From Exilibacterium sp. (GTDB lineage: Bacteria; Pseudomonadota; Gammaproteobacteria; Pseudomonadales; Cellvibrionaceae), in the NCBI GenBank assembly GCA_028280195.1, contig JANQMH010000063.1, positions 1 through 64,000 on the forward strand: a stretch of DNA of 64,000 bases. The letters are read 5' to 3'. The notes beneath the pieces are model-generated. The model was not told the DNA's origin. It saw only the letters and a program-made list of their open reading frames with translations, and made no database searches. Positions 51,835-60,208 of this stretch are shown here, piece by piece; within the stretch, counting starts at the first letter, position 1; the number at the start of each line of letters is the position of its first letter. Both the position numbers and the translations under genes were made by a program.

Positions 51835-51862
51835 TTCAGCCGGCGATGCTGTCGAGGCTGAA
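51835..51862. terminator. Hairpin between convergent genes
   Basis: TTCAGCC at 51835-51841 pairs with GGCTGAA at 51856-51862. It lies between the end of the HlyD gene and the end of the convergent permease gene. No U-tract on either strand, so it is a weak candidate. Confidence 0.3.
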
Positions 51863-51876
51863 CGGGCATGTACCCC

Positions 51877-53133
51877 CTATAACCTCACAGCCAAACCCTG
51901 TGCCAGGGAATTGCGATAAGCCAGCAGCGCCGGCACCAGCGACAGTATCGCTGCGCCGGCAAACACCGCCAGCAAATACAGCAGTGTGGTCTGGTCGAGC
52001 GGATTGACATTGATAAACAGGCCGTAGTGGCTGATAAGCCACTGCTGCGAAAACAGCAGGCCGGCCGACAGCGCACCGACCCCGACGGCCGCGCCGGCCA
52101 GGGTGATCAGCAGCGCTTCAGCCTCGATCAGAAAAAAGATAAAGCGCGGGCTGGCGCCGGCGGCGCGCAGCACCGCCATTTCCCGCGACCTTTCTTTCAT
52201 CGAGGCCAGCAGCATCGTGGTCATACCGAGCAGCGCAGCGGTTAATACCAGCACCGACACCAGCCGCAGCACCTGCTCGGCCACCCCCATCATCTGCCAG
52301 AGTTCCGCCAGCGCCACACCCGGCAATATCGCCAGCAGCGGTTCCGCACGGTACTCGTTGACCGCGCGCTGAAAGGAAAATGTCGCCATCCTCGAATTCA
52401 AGCCCACCATAAACGCGGTAATGGTCTGCGGTGTCAGGTCGCGTTGCAGCGCCTGCGCCGCGGAAACACTGCGCCCCGGTATTTTGACCCCGCCCTGCCA
52501 GCCGATATGAATCGCCTCTATGCCCTCGAGGCTGACGTGCACGGTCTGGTCCACCGGTGTACCGGTGGCCTCGAGGATTCCCACCACAGTAAACGGTTTG
52601 TCGTCGTGCTTGCTGAAGCTGACACCGCCGACACCGTGGGCCAGGATAATGGATTGATCCAGCTGATAGCCGAGCGCGGCCGCCACTTCGGCGCCGATCA
52701 CGGCTTCGAAAACACCATCGAAAGCGCGGCCCTGACTGAAGGCCAGCGGCTGTTTCTGGCCGTAACGGAAATGCCTGAAATAGTCGGCGGAGGTACCCAT
52801 CACCCGATAGCCGCGGTGGGAGTCGCCCAGCGATATGGGTACCGTCCAGGCGACCGCGGGCGATGCGGCGAGTTCGCGATAGGACGCCCAGGAAATATTA
52901 TTGGTGGCACTGCCGATACGAAATACCGAGTACAGTAACAGATTGACCTGCCCGGTGCGGGCACCGACGATCAGATCGACGCCGGAAACGGTTTTGCTGA
53001 AACTGCTTTTGGCTTCGGCGCGGATATGCTCCACAGCGATCATCACCGCCACACTGACGGCAATGGACAACACCGTCAACAGCACCGTCAGGCGTCGATT
53101 CAGCAGGCTGGCCAGGGCGAGTTTTAACCACAT
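51877..53133 (-). CDS. FtsX/MacB-type ABC permease of zinc locus
   Basis: A 418-residue permease with the FtsX layout: one N-terminal helix (~16-34), a large periplasmic domain (~38-285), and three C-terminal helices (~290-312, ~338-362, ~380-402). The cytoplasmic loop MKERSREMAVLRAAGASPRF (~316-335) is the coupling signature of the family. It overlaps the ATPase gene by 10 bases. The gene set with a DUF3299 protein and a His-rich protein matches the zinc-regulated zrg locus of Vibrio, in which such a transporter takes part in zinc acquisition. Confidence 0.82.
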   Translation of the reverse strand: MWLKLALASLLNRRLTVLLTVLSIAVSVAVMIAVEHIRAEAKSSFSKTVSGVDLIVGARTGQVNLLLYSVFRIGSATNNISWASYRELAASPAVAWTVPISLGDSHRGYRVMGTSADYFRHFRYGQKQPLAFSQGRAFDGVFEAVIGAEVAAALGYQLDQSIILAHGVGGVSFSKHDDKPFTVVGILEATGTPVDQTVHVSLEGIEAIHIGWQGGVKIPGRSVSAAQALQRDLTPQTITAFMVGLNSRMATFSFQRAVNEYRAEPLLAILPGVALAELWQMMGVAEQVLRLVSVLVLTAALLGMTTMLLASMKERSREMAVLRAAGASPRFIFFLIEAEALLITLAGAAVGVGALSAGLLFSQQWLISHYGLFINVNPLDQTTLLYLLAVFAGAAILSLVPALLAYRNSLAQGLAVRL

Positions 53134-53858
53134 GGCGCTATATCCATGCGGCTATCCACCCGATCATCCGTGCGGCCATCCACGCGATTGATGGCGCTGA
53201 TATCGAGCCGGCGACTGAAATGCCCCGCCAGCGACTTGTCGTGACTGACAAAAATAATCGTGCTGTTGTTTTTCCCGGCACAGTCCAGCAGCAGGTGGAT
53301 AAAGCCGTCGCGGGCATCGCTGTCCAGCGCCGAGGTGGGCTCGTCGGCAATCAACAGCCGCGGCCGATTGACCAGCGCCCGGGCTACCGCCACCCGCTGC
53401 TGCTGGCCGACACTGAGATCGCCGGCTTTTCTGGCGCCGATCTCCGGCTGCAGTGCCAGTTGCTGCAGCAGTTCGTCGATGCTGGCAGCACCTCCCCCGC
53501 CACCGCCGAAGTGAACCGCCAGCTCGATATTGGCCGCTACCGACAGGTAGGGCAGCAGGTTGAACTGCTGGAATATGACACCGATATTCTCGGCGCGAAA
53601 GCGATCTCTGGCAGCACCGCGCACCGCAGTCAGGTCGGTGCCGAACACCTCCACGCTGCCGCTCTGCGGCCGCAGGATGCCGGCCAGCAGATTCAGCAGG
53701 GTGGATTTGCCCGAGCCCGAGGCACCGTAGAGAAACACCCGCTCGCCGGCGCTGATGGACAACTCGGGAATATCCAGTACCTGCGGCTGCTGCGGATGCC
53801 AGCGGTAACTGACCTGCTGCAGGCAAACGGCCAAAGAATCCATAGGCAAGTTGCTCAC
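53124..53858 (-). CDS. ABC transporter ATPase of zinc locus (LolD/MacB type)
   Basis: A 244-residue ATPase: Walker A GASGSGKSTLLNLLAG (~44-59), Q-loop IFQQFNLLPYLSVAANIEL, signature LSVGQQQRVAVARAL (~148-162), Walker B LLIADEPTSALD. The family works with FtsX-type permeases. It is divergent from the DUF3299 gene, with a Zur-box-like site in the 44 bp between the two start codons. Confidence 0.87.
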   Translation of the reverse strand: MSNLPMDSLAVCLQQVSYRWHPQQPQVLDIPELSISAGERVFLYGASGSGKSTLLNLLAGILRPQSGSVEVFGTDLTAVRGAARDRFRAENIGVIFQQFNLLPYLSVAANIELAVHFGGGGGGAASIDELLQQLALQPEIGARKAGDLSVGQQQRVAVARALVNRPRLLIADEPTSALDSDARDGFIHLLLDCAGKNNSTIIFVSHDKSLAGHFSRRLDISAINRVDGRTDDRVDSRMDIAPCG

Positions 53859-53861
53859 AAA

Positions 53862-53877
53862 GTGTTATAAAATAGCA
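53862..53877. promoter_or_regulatory. Zur-box-like site
   Basis: GTGTTATAAAATAGCA lies between the divergent ATPase and DUF3299 genes and agrees with about 12 of 15 positions of the palindrome TGTTATAWTATAACA bound by gammaproteobacterial Zur. It would allow zinc repression of both transcripts. Confidence 0.5.
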
Positions 53878-53902
53878 AATATTTTCAGGGACTTAAACCA
53901 TT

Positions 53903-54523
53903 ATGGCCGCTGAATCCTCATCCGGGACCCCGCCCGGACACCTGCGCCGCCTGCTGGCGGTGCCAGCCCTGATTTTGCTGCTGGCGGCCACTGCCGCCGG
54001 CGAGTCCTACCAGACCCTGGACTGGACCGACCTGTTGCCGCCGGAAGATCTCCAGGCTTTGCTCAGCGGTCCGGAGATCGTACACGACACGCCCGAGCAA
54101 CCGGCAAGCGGACCACTGGGCGGCGACAGACAGCTGGCCGATCAGGTGCGCGGCGCCATCGAAGCCGCCAACAGAAGCCCCTTTGAAAGGGCACTGGTGT
54201 CCACCAACATAAGGCCCGAATACCACAATAAACGGGTGCGCATTCCCGGCTTCATTGTACCGCTGGAGTTTTCCGACGATCTGGTGGTATCGGAGTTTTT
54301 CCTGGTACCCTACTACGGTGCCTGTATCCACGTACCGCCACCGCCGCCCAACCAGATCATTCATGTCAAAGCCGCCAAGGGTGTCAAACTCGACGCCTTG
54401 TATACACCCTTCTGGATATTGGGCACACTGCACAATGAGAGCGTCAAAAACGATATGGCCCATGCCGCCTATTCCCTGTCGGCCAAGGAGATTGTGCTGT
54501 ATGAAGAGAATTTCGCCGAATAG
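53903..54523 (+). CDS. DUF3299 family exported protein
   Basis: A 206-residue protein with an N-terminal membrane or signal segment (LLAVPALILLLAATAAG, ~17-33). The C-terminal part (~110-206) is the DUF3299 domain: KRVRIPGFIVPLEF (~110-123), SEFFLVPYYGACIHVPPPPP (~129-148) and PFWILGTL. The Cys/His pair in GACIH could bind a metal. It is part of zrg-type zinc loci; the exact role is unknown. It overlaps the following lipoprotein gene by 23 bases. Confidence 0.8.
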   Translation: MAAESSSGTPPGHLRRLLAVPALILLLAATAAGESYQTLDWTDLLPPEDLQALLSGPEIVHDTPEQPASGPLGGDRQLADQVRGAIEAANRSPFERALVSTNIRPEYHNKRVRIPGFIVPLEFSDDLVVSEFFLVPYYGACIHVPPPPPNQIIHVKAAKGVKLDALYTPFWILGTLHNESVKNDMAHAAYSLSAKEIVLYEENFAE

Positions 54524-54995
54524 CTGCCTGCTCTCCGCGGCAGTGGCAGCTCTCGCGCTGCTTATCTGGTCGGCAAATCTGCAGGCCTGCGGCCTTCACG
54601 CCGGCTTTCGCGGTTTTGGTATGTGGGGCGGCAACGCCGCGGCAGCGAGGCAGCTGCAGCAGATCCCGGAGCCGGTTTTTACCCTCAGTTACCAGCCGCC
54701 GCCGCCAATGGTGGTCGGTCAGGAAGCAGAGCTGCTGCTCAGGCATCAAAACCTGAAGCCGGTTGACAAGCCGCGCCTGCTGCTCGAGGGCAGTGAAAAC
54801 GTCGAGTTCATATCGGGCAGTCATATAGACCTGCAACAAGCCACGGGCCAGACGCCGATCCGCTTTCGCCTTACCGATCCCGGCTACAGCTATATCAACG
54901 CCACCATCAGCGGACAGCGGCAGGGCGCTGGCGGCACTGAAACCAGCCACAACAGCATCTATATTTATGTGCGTGTCAAATCCGCCGATGGCTGA
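54501..54995 (+). CDS. Small lipoprotein, zinc-locus partner
   Basis: A 164-residue exported protein. The signal segment (LLSAAVAALALLIWSANL) ends in LQAC, a plausible lipobox with the Cys near residue 31. The mature part begins GLHAGFRGFGMWGGNAAA and contains a beta-rich domain that looks immunoglobulin-like (EAELLLRHQN to IYIYVRVKSAD). I do not recognise a named family, but the position matches the last unknown gene of zrg loci. AGGAG lies ten bases ahead of the ATG. The gene ends ten bases from the convergent zrgA-like gene. Confidence 0.65.
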   Translation: MKRISPNSCLLSAAVAALALLIWSANLQACGLHAGFRGFGMWGGNAAAARQLQQIPEPVFTLSYQPPPPMVVGQEAELLLRHQNLKPVDKPRLLLEGSENVEFISGSHIDLQQATGQTPIRFRLTDPGYSYINATISGQRQGAGGTETSHNSIYIYVRVKSADG

Positions 54996-55004
54996 TGGCC
55001 AGGG

Positions 55005-55721
55005 TTAGTTAATGGTTACCAGTGGTGAACGGCTGTCAATATCGGCCGCCCCCTGACCGCCGGCGTGGAGCCAGCGCACCTTCACCGACTCAAAGCCGGA
55101 AAAGACATCGAACAGCTTGACCCGCACGGTTTTCAAGCGGTCGATGGCGCTGCACCGCAGTTTGTACTGCCCGTGAAACTCGGTGTGCTCAGGCGTCTCG
55201 CCGCGCTGCTGCTGTTCGAACGGTACTGCCAGTTCCACCGCCTGCTGCCGGCAACCGGCACCGGGAAAATCCAGCAGGTTGCCGATTTGATCCAGCTGCC
55301 GCCGCGCATTGTGCACCGCGGCCCACTGCTTGCCGTCATCCGGGTAGTGCTCGAAGCCGAGGATATTCATCGCCGGTGATTGCAGTTCCACCCACAACTC
55401 GTCGCCATCGGCGGCAATACTGAGCTGTGCCTCCCCGTGCACATGGGCCCCGTGCTGGCGATGCGACCCGTGTCCGTGTGCCCCGTGCGACTCGTGTGCC
55501 CCATGCGAATCATGTGCCCCGTGCGAATCATGTGCCCCGTGCGAATCATGAGCCCCGTGTGCCCCATGCGACTCGTGTGCCTCGTGTGCCCCATGCGACT
55601 CGTGTGCCTCGTGTGTCCCATGCGACTCGTGTGCCCCGTGCTTATGCTGCTCGCCGGCATGGGCTGCGATACAGTAAAGCACTGACCACGCCAGCGCTGA
55701 TACCCGGATCATCTCTTTCAT
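55005..55721 (-). CDS. zrgA: ZrgA-like His-rich zinc protein (DUF2796)
   Basis: A 238-residue periplasmic protein. Signal peptide ~1-23 (VSALAWSVLYCIAAHA), then a histidine-rich tract (~24-93) made of about a dozen copies of HGAHE/DS or HEAHES, clearly a metal-binding region. The folded DUF2796 domain starts at HGAHVHGEAQLSIAADGDEL (~91-110) and contains SPAMNILGFEH (~116-126) and FDVFSGFESVKVRWL. The start MKEMIRVSALAW at 55721 follows GAGG. In Vibrio, ZrgA works with an ABC transporter in zinc uptake; a Zur-like box lies about 100 bp upstream. Confidence 0.8.
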   Translation of the reverse strand: MKEMIRVSALAWSVLYCIAAHAGEQHKHGAHESHGTHEAHESHGAHEAHESHGAHGAHDSHGAHDSHGAHDSHGAHESHGAHGHGSHRQHGAHVHGEAQLSIAADGDELWVELQSPAMNILGFEHYPDDGKQWAAVHNARRQLDQIGNLLDFPGAGCRQQAVELAVPFEQQQRGETPEHTEFHGQYKLRCSAIDRLKTVRVKLFDVFSGFESVKVRWLHAGGQGAADIDSRSPLVTIN

Positions 55722-55820
55722 TGGCACCTCGGCATCTTTATATAAGTAAGCAACGGCGAGAGGCTCTTTGCCCAAATACCCCCCGGGCACAAATACACCG
55801 GCGCCTTCGCATGAATTTTA

Positions 55821-55835
55821 CGTTATAACATAACA
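55821..55835. promoter_or_regulatory. Zur-box-like palindrome upstream of zrgA
   Basis: CGTTATAACATAACA is an almost perfect GTTAT-N3-ATAAC palindrome, the core of the Zur operator. It is 100 bp ahead of the zrgA-like start codon. The fit is better than for the site at 53862. Confidence 0.65.
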
Positions 55836-55922
55836 ATATAGAGAAAAAAAGATATGCCCGGCGCTTAACTCGAAGCGGCCAGCTTTGCTGCTTTTATCCG
55901 CACCGGCGCTGCCGCGGCAGGC

Positions 55923-56852
55923 CTATACCTGCAACGAGAGTCCGGGCAGATTGCGGTCCCATTCTGGCACACCGCTGAATCTCTGCACCAGAAAGTCAAT
56001 AAACGCCCGCATGCGGACCGACAGATGCCGGGTCGGCGGATAGACTGCATAGGCCTGCACGCCGCGCCAGATATAGTCGGTGAGCAGTGGCACCAGGCTG
56101 CCATCGCGGAGGGATTGGTGCACCACGAAGGTCGGCAGCATTAAAATACCGTGGCCGGCAATACCGGCGCAGCGAATAAAATCGCCATTATTGGCGAGCG
56201 TTCTTACCGCAACGGTGACCGCACCCTCCGCACCGTCGCGCCGGCGATAGCGCCAGGAGGCATCCGGCAAATTGCTGTAGTGCAGAACCCGATGCCGGCG
56301 CAGGTCGTGCGGATGGCCGGGTTTGCCGAACTTCTGCAGGTAGGCAGGGCTGGCGCACACCACATGGTGAATGGGAGCCAGCCGGCGGGCGATCATGCTC
56401 GAGTTTTCCAGCTTGCCGATGCGCAGAGACATATCGAAACCTTCGTGCACCAGATCGACAAGGCGGTCGTTGAAATCCAGATCGAATTCGATACCCGGGT
56501 GGCGGATGACAAAGTCATTGATCGCAGGGGTCAGATGATAGATGCCGAAAGTCAGCGGCACGGCGATACGCAGACGCCCCTTGAGGGCCGATGTCTGCTG
56601 CGCTATCGACGACTCCAGTTCGGCGACATCGTTGAGAATGCGCTGGCACTGCTGGTAGTAGGCCCGGCCGGTGTCGGTCAGAGCCTGTTTGCGGGTGGTG
56701 CGGGTCAGTAATTGCACACCCAGATGGTTTTCGAGTTCCGCCATGCGCCGGCTGACCGCGGATTTTGCCAGGTTGAGGCGATCGGCGGCGGCACTGAGGC
56801 TGCCCGCCTCCACCACCGCCACAAAAACGCCCATGGCATCAAAGCGGTTCAT
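55923..56852 (-). CDS. LysR-family regulator
   Basis: A 309-residue LysR regulator. N-terminal HTH: FVAVVEAGSLSAAADRLNLA (~10-29) and KSAVSRRMAELENHLGVQLL (~30-49). The effector domain has the features of the CrgA/PA2206-like subgroup that governs oxidoreductases (RIAVPLTFGIYHLTPAINDF, ~94-113). It is divergent from the SDR gene about 135 bp away, which is probably its target. Confidence 0.86.
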   Translation of the reverse strand: MNRFDAMGVFVAVVEAGSLSAAADRLNLAKSAVSRRMAELENHLGVQLLTRTTRKQALTDTGRAYYQQCQRILNDVAELESSIAQQTSALKGRLRIAVPLTFGIYHLTPAINDFVIRHPGIEFDLDFNDRLVDLVHEGFDMSLRIGKLENSSMIARRLAPIHHVVCASPAYLQKFGKPGHPHDLRRHRVLHYSNLPDASWRYRRRDGAEGAVTVAVRTLANNGDFIRCAGIAGHGILMLPTFVVHQSLRDGSLVPLLTDYIWRGVQAYAVYPPTRHLSVRMRAFIDFLVQRFSGVPEWDRNLPGLSLQV

Positions 56853-56988
56853 AGCGCCACCAATTGTTCTAATAATTCGAAAAATAAATTGAAAATATCT
56901 ATGTTTATCCCAGTTATGTCAACCAATAGTATGTACTCCATCGAGCGGCGGAATTGACCTGCTGCCAGCTAAAGACTTGGAGACAGCT

Positions 56989-57735
56989 ATGAAACGTTTT
57001 GCAAACCACACATTTCTGGTAACCGGCGGCACCAGCGGTATCGGCCTGGCCACCGCTCAACGGCTCGCAAAAGAGGGCGCCAGCGTCATCGTCACCGGCA
57101 CCAATGCCGAGCGTCTCGCCGCGGTGCAGCGGGCCATTCCCGGCGCCATTGCCATCCATAATGACGCCGCATCACCTGCCGCGGCGACTGAACTGGCCGC
57201 AGCGATACAGGCGCGGGCAGGCGAGCTGGACGGCGCCTTCCTCAACGCCGGCTTCGGCAGAATGCAGCCACTGGGCGACTATAGCGCCGAGGAGTTCGAC
57301 GCCCAATACCATGTTAATGTGCGCGGGCCGCTACTGCAGACCCAGGCGCTGGCGCCGCTGTTGAAGGCCGGTGCCGGCATCGTGCTGAATACATCGGTGG
57401 CCCGGGAGCTGGGCCTGCAGAATATGGCGATCTATTCCTCCGCCAAAGGCGCGGTGCGAACGCTGACCCGCGCGCTGGCGCGCGAACTCGCCCCCAGGCA
57501 GATCCGGGTCAACGCCGTCAGCCCCGGGCCGATAGGCACTGACTTTTTCAACCGCGCCGGGCTCGACCAGGCCACCATTGCGGAGTTTGGCAGCGCGATG
57601 GCGTCACAGGTACCGCTGGGACGGCTCGGCACACCCGAGGAAGTCGCCGCAGTCGCCACCTTTCTTTTATCCAGCGATGCGTCTTATGTCACCGGCGCAG
57701 AATATGTAGTCGACGGCGGCATGACGCAGTTGTAA
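56989..57735 (+). CDS. Short-chain dehydrogenase/reductase
   Basis: A 248-residue classical SDR. Cofactor motif TGGTSGIGLA (~12-21), NAG motif (LNAGFG, ~86), catalytic Ser in LNTSVARELG (~133) and YSSAKGA (Tyr and Lys, ~148-154), and the end AEYVVDGGMTQL. The absence of an Asp after strand 2 (VTGTNAERL) hints at NADP(H). The ATG at 56989 follows TTGGAG. The substrate is unknown. Confidence 0.9.
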   Translation: MKRFANHTFLVTGGTSGIGLATAQRLAKEGASVIVTGTNAERLAAVQRAIPGAIAIHNDAASPAAATELAAAIQARAGELDGAFLNAGFGRMQPLGDYSAEEFDAQYHVNVRGPLLQTQALAPLLKAGAGIVLNTSVARELGLQNMAIYSSAKGAVRTLTRALARELAPRQIRVNAVSPGPIGTDFFNRAGLDQATIAEFGSAMASQVPLGRLGTPEEVAAVATFLLSSDASYVTGAEYVVDGGMTQL

Positions 57736-57760
57736 CACCAGGGCAAGCGTATGCAAGAAA

Positions 57761-57788
57761 GGCCCGGCGGCTGGGATGTCGCCGGGCC
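57761..57788 (-). terminator. Terminator hairpin after TonB-receptor gene
   Basis: GGCCCGGCG (57761-57769) pairs perfectly with CGCCGGGCC (57780-57788). On the minus strand it is followed by TTTCTTGC, consistent with termination of the TonB-receptor transcript; it may also serve the convergent SDR gene. Confidence 0.7.
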
Positions 57789-57811
57789 CCGAAAACGCTT
57801 ACTGTGCGCCG

Positions 57812-60028
57812 CTAGAAGCTGAAACGGACGCCCACCGAGGCAGTGCGGTCCTTATTCGGCCGCGCACCGTAGGGCTGGCGGCCGACAATATCCTCTTCAC
57901 CGCTCAGGTTCTCCACCCGGGCAAACAGATTGACCTGTTCGTTGAGCTGGTAGTTGCCGGACAGATCCAGCGTCAGCGTATCATCGGTGCTCTCAAAGGC
58001 TTCGCAGGAGGCCCGCACGCAGACCTCGTCGACATAATTGGCGCTGAGATAGGCGGCCCACTGCCCCTGCTCCAGGCCCACTGAAAGCTGGAACTGGTTT
58101 TCCGGAATGTAGGGAATCGGATCGCCCTTGCTGACATCGCCGAAAAAATCGGTGTCGGCAATATCGGTATCGAACTCGCCGTCGATATAGGTGTAGGTGA
58201 AGTTCACCGGTACCACATAGCCGCCGGCCAGGGCCAGATTGGCCGCCACCAGTATTTCAATCCCCTGCACCGTGGCGGCATCGCCGTTGAAGGCCTCGCC
58301 CGGTTCGCAGTCGGCACCGGACGAATTGGTGCACTCGCCGAGAAGATTTTCGTAGTCACTGAAAAAAGCGATCGCCTCGGCGCTGAGGTCGGCTGTGCGG
58401 TAGCGTACACCGAGTTCATAGTTAATCGCCTCTTCCTCTTCGACACCCGGCGAATTGCTCGGCGCGGTGAAGCCTTTGTGAACGCCGGCCAGCAGCGACA
58501 CGGCATCGCTCGCCTGATACAGCACGCCCATGCCCGGCAGCAGTACACTGGTATCGTTCTCGCGGCTGTCGCGGAAAGTGCGCGCGGCGCCGCCGTTATA
58601 GCGGGTGCGCTGCTGCTCGATATCCTCGTAGCGCAGGCCGGGGGTAAACGTCCAGTCGCCGTATTCGATGCGGTCGAAGATATGCACCGACAGCGCTTCG
58701 GCTTCCTGCACGCGGTTGCCGGCATTGCCGAGTTCGCCCAGGTCGTCCAGCACCAGCCGGCCTTCGCGCTGACTGTAGGTGCTGTTGCGCTGCAGGCGAT
58801 CCTCCTCGTCCTCATGTATGCGCAGCCCCACCTCGACGCTGTGGCTGGCGCCGCCGAACTGGCCGTTCCAGTTCAGACCCAGTTGCAGGCCGCGGGAAAA
58901 ATACTCGCGGTCATTGGCGCGCAGCTGGATACTACCGGCGACCGTATCCAGGCTGCCGTCGAGAATACCCTGCAGCTGCTGCGGGCTGAAGCCGTCGATA
59001 CTGCTGCCGTTATTGATGGCGCTGATGATACTGGCCCAACTGGTGCGGTCGAAATCCTGGGCGTCGATACTGCCGTCGAGGTCGACCCCCTCGGTTTTGA
59101 ACCAGTTGCGCTGGTGCTCGTTATTGTAGGCGGTGGCCGACAGGCTCAGGGCCTCACTGAGTTGAAACTGGTAGCGCAGTATCACCTGTTCGTGCTCGGT
59201 CTCAATATTGTCCAGCGCCGAAACACCGTAGCGGCGGAAGGCATCCCGATCGAAATCGGCATCGGTGAGGCCGAGATAACTCTGGTTGGAATCCTGATCG
59301 GCGTACTGCAGTTTCAGTTCCGCCCGGTGGCGCGAACCCTCGGGGGCATAGCTCAGCTTGACGGTGTAGTCTTTGATATCGAGGCCGGTATCGCTGCCGC
59401 TGCGGTCGATATCCTGAAAGCCGTCGGACTGCCATTGGTGAGTCTCCAGCAGGAAGCCGAAACCGGAGTCCAACTGGCCGCCATAGGTGGCGTGCAGGCG
59501 ATAGGTTTCGTCCTGCCCGGCATCCAGCAATACATTGCCGCCCATCTCGGCGGGTATCGGCGTCGACACCATATTCAGGGCACCGCCGATGGTGTAGGGC
59601 CCCTGGGGAATGGCGGCCGGCCCCTTGACCACTTCGATGGCGTGCATGCGGCCGATGGTGGGAAAGTAATAGGCCGAGGGCGCCGAATAAGGTGCCGGCG
59701 CAATCAATACATTGTCTTCCAGCAGCGTGATGCGACCGCTGCGCTCGGTGGCGACGCCGCGAATACTGATATTCGGGCGCAGCCCGTAGCCGTCCTCCAC
59801 CTGAATCGATACCCCGGGTACCTGGCGGGCAATGCGCTGAATATCGGCATAAGCAAAGCGCTGCAATTCCTCGGCGCTGATAAAATGTGCCGAACCGGCG
59901 GTGGCCTGTGCCTGATCCCGGCTGCCGATAATGGTGATTTCTTCAAAAAATACCGCTTCGGCCGCCTGCTCCGCGCCGGCACCTGTTGCGATTACGGCAA
60001 CAGCGGCCGCCAGTCCAATCTTCCTCAT
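57812..60028 (-). CDS. TonB-dependent receptor, FecA-like
   Basis: A 738-residue outer-membrane receptor. Signal peptide ~1-19, TonB-box region FFEEITIIGSRDQ, plug domain (~35-165, with VPGVSIQVEDGYGLRPNISI and HAIEVVKGPAAIPQGPYTIG), then a 22-strand barrel ending in GVRFSF with the terminal Phe. The sequence is closest in style to iron(III) dicitrate/siderophore receptors. The ATG at 60028 follows GAGG. A Fur box lies about 80 bp upstream, so iron starvation should induce it. It is divergent from the AraC-type gene. Confidence 0.88.
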   Translation of the reverse strand: MRKIGLAAAVAVIATGAGAEQAAEAVFFEEITIIGSRDQAQATAGSAHFISAEELQRFAYADIQRIARQVPGVSIQVEDGYGLRPNISIRGVATERSGRITLLEDNVLIAPAPYSAPSAYYFPTIGRMHAIEVVKGPAAIPQGPYTIGGALNMVSTPIPAEMGGNVLLDAGQDETYRLHATYGGQLDSGFGFLLETHQWQSDGFQDIDRSGSDTGLDIKDYTVKLSYAPEGSRHRAELKLQYADQDSNQSYLGLTDADFDRDAFRRYGVSALDNIETEHEQVILRYQFQLSEALSLSATAYNNEHQRNWFKTEGVDLDGSIDAQDFDRTSWASIISAINNGSSIDGFSPQQLQGILDGSLDTVAGSIQLRANDREYFSRGLQLGLNWNGQFGGASHSVEVGLRIHEDEEDRLQRNSTYSQREGRLVLDDLGELGNAGNRVQEAEALSVHIFDRIEYGDWTFTPGLRYEDIEQQRTRYNGGAARTFRDSRENDTSVLLPGMGVLYQASDAVSLLAGVHKGFTAPSNSPGVEEEEAINYELGVRYRTADLSAEAIAFFSDYENLLGECTNSSGADCEPGEAFNGDAATVQGIEILVAANLALAGGYVVPVNFTYTYIDGEFDTDIADTDFFGDVSKGDPIPYIPENQFQLSVGLEQGQWAAYLSANYVDEVCVRASCEAFESTDDTLTLDLSGNYQLNEQVNLFARVENLSGEEDIVGRQPYGARPNKDRTASVGVRFSF

Positions 60029-60104
60029 TATGCAAACCTCAGTAAACAGCTGTCTGTGGAACACTAAAAAGCCCCGAACTGTATACATATGTGAAAACAA
60101 ATAC

Positions 60105-60123
60105 AAATCATTATCATTGATAT
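60105..60123. promoter_or_regulatory. Fur box
   Basis: AAATCATTATCATTGATAT, read on the other strand as ATATCAATGATAATGATTT, contains the TGATAATGATT core of the classic Fur operator. It lies between the TonB receptor and the AraC-type gene and could control both. Confidence 0.75.
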
Positions 60124-60208
60124 GGGTATTTACATGCCAGCTTTTTAGCCTATAGGCACCGGTGGCCGTATTGCATTGGCGCCACTTTCACGGTTACTGT
60201 AAATCCGT

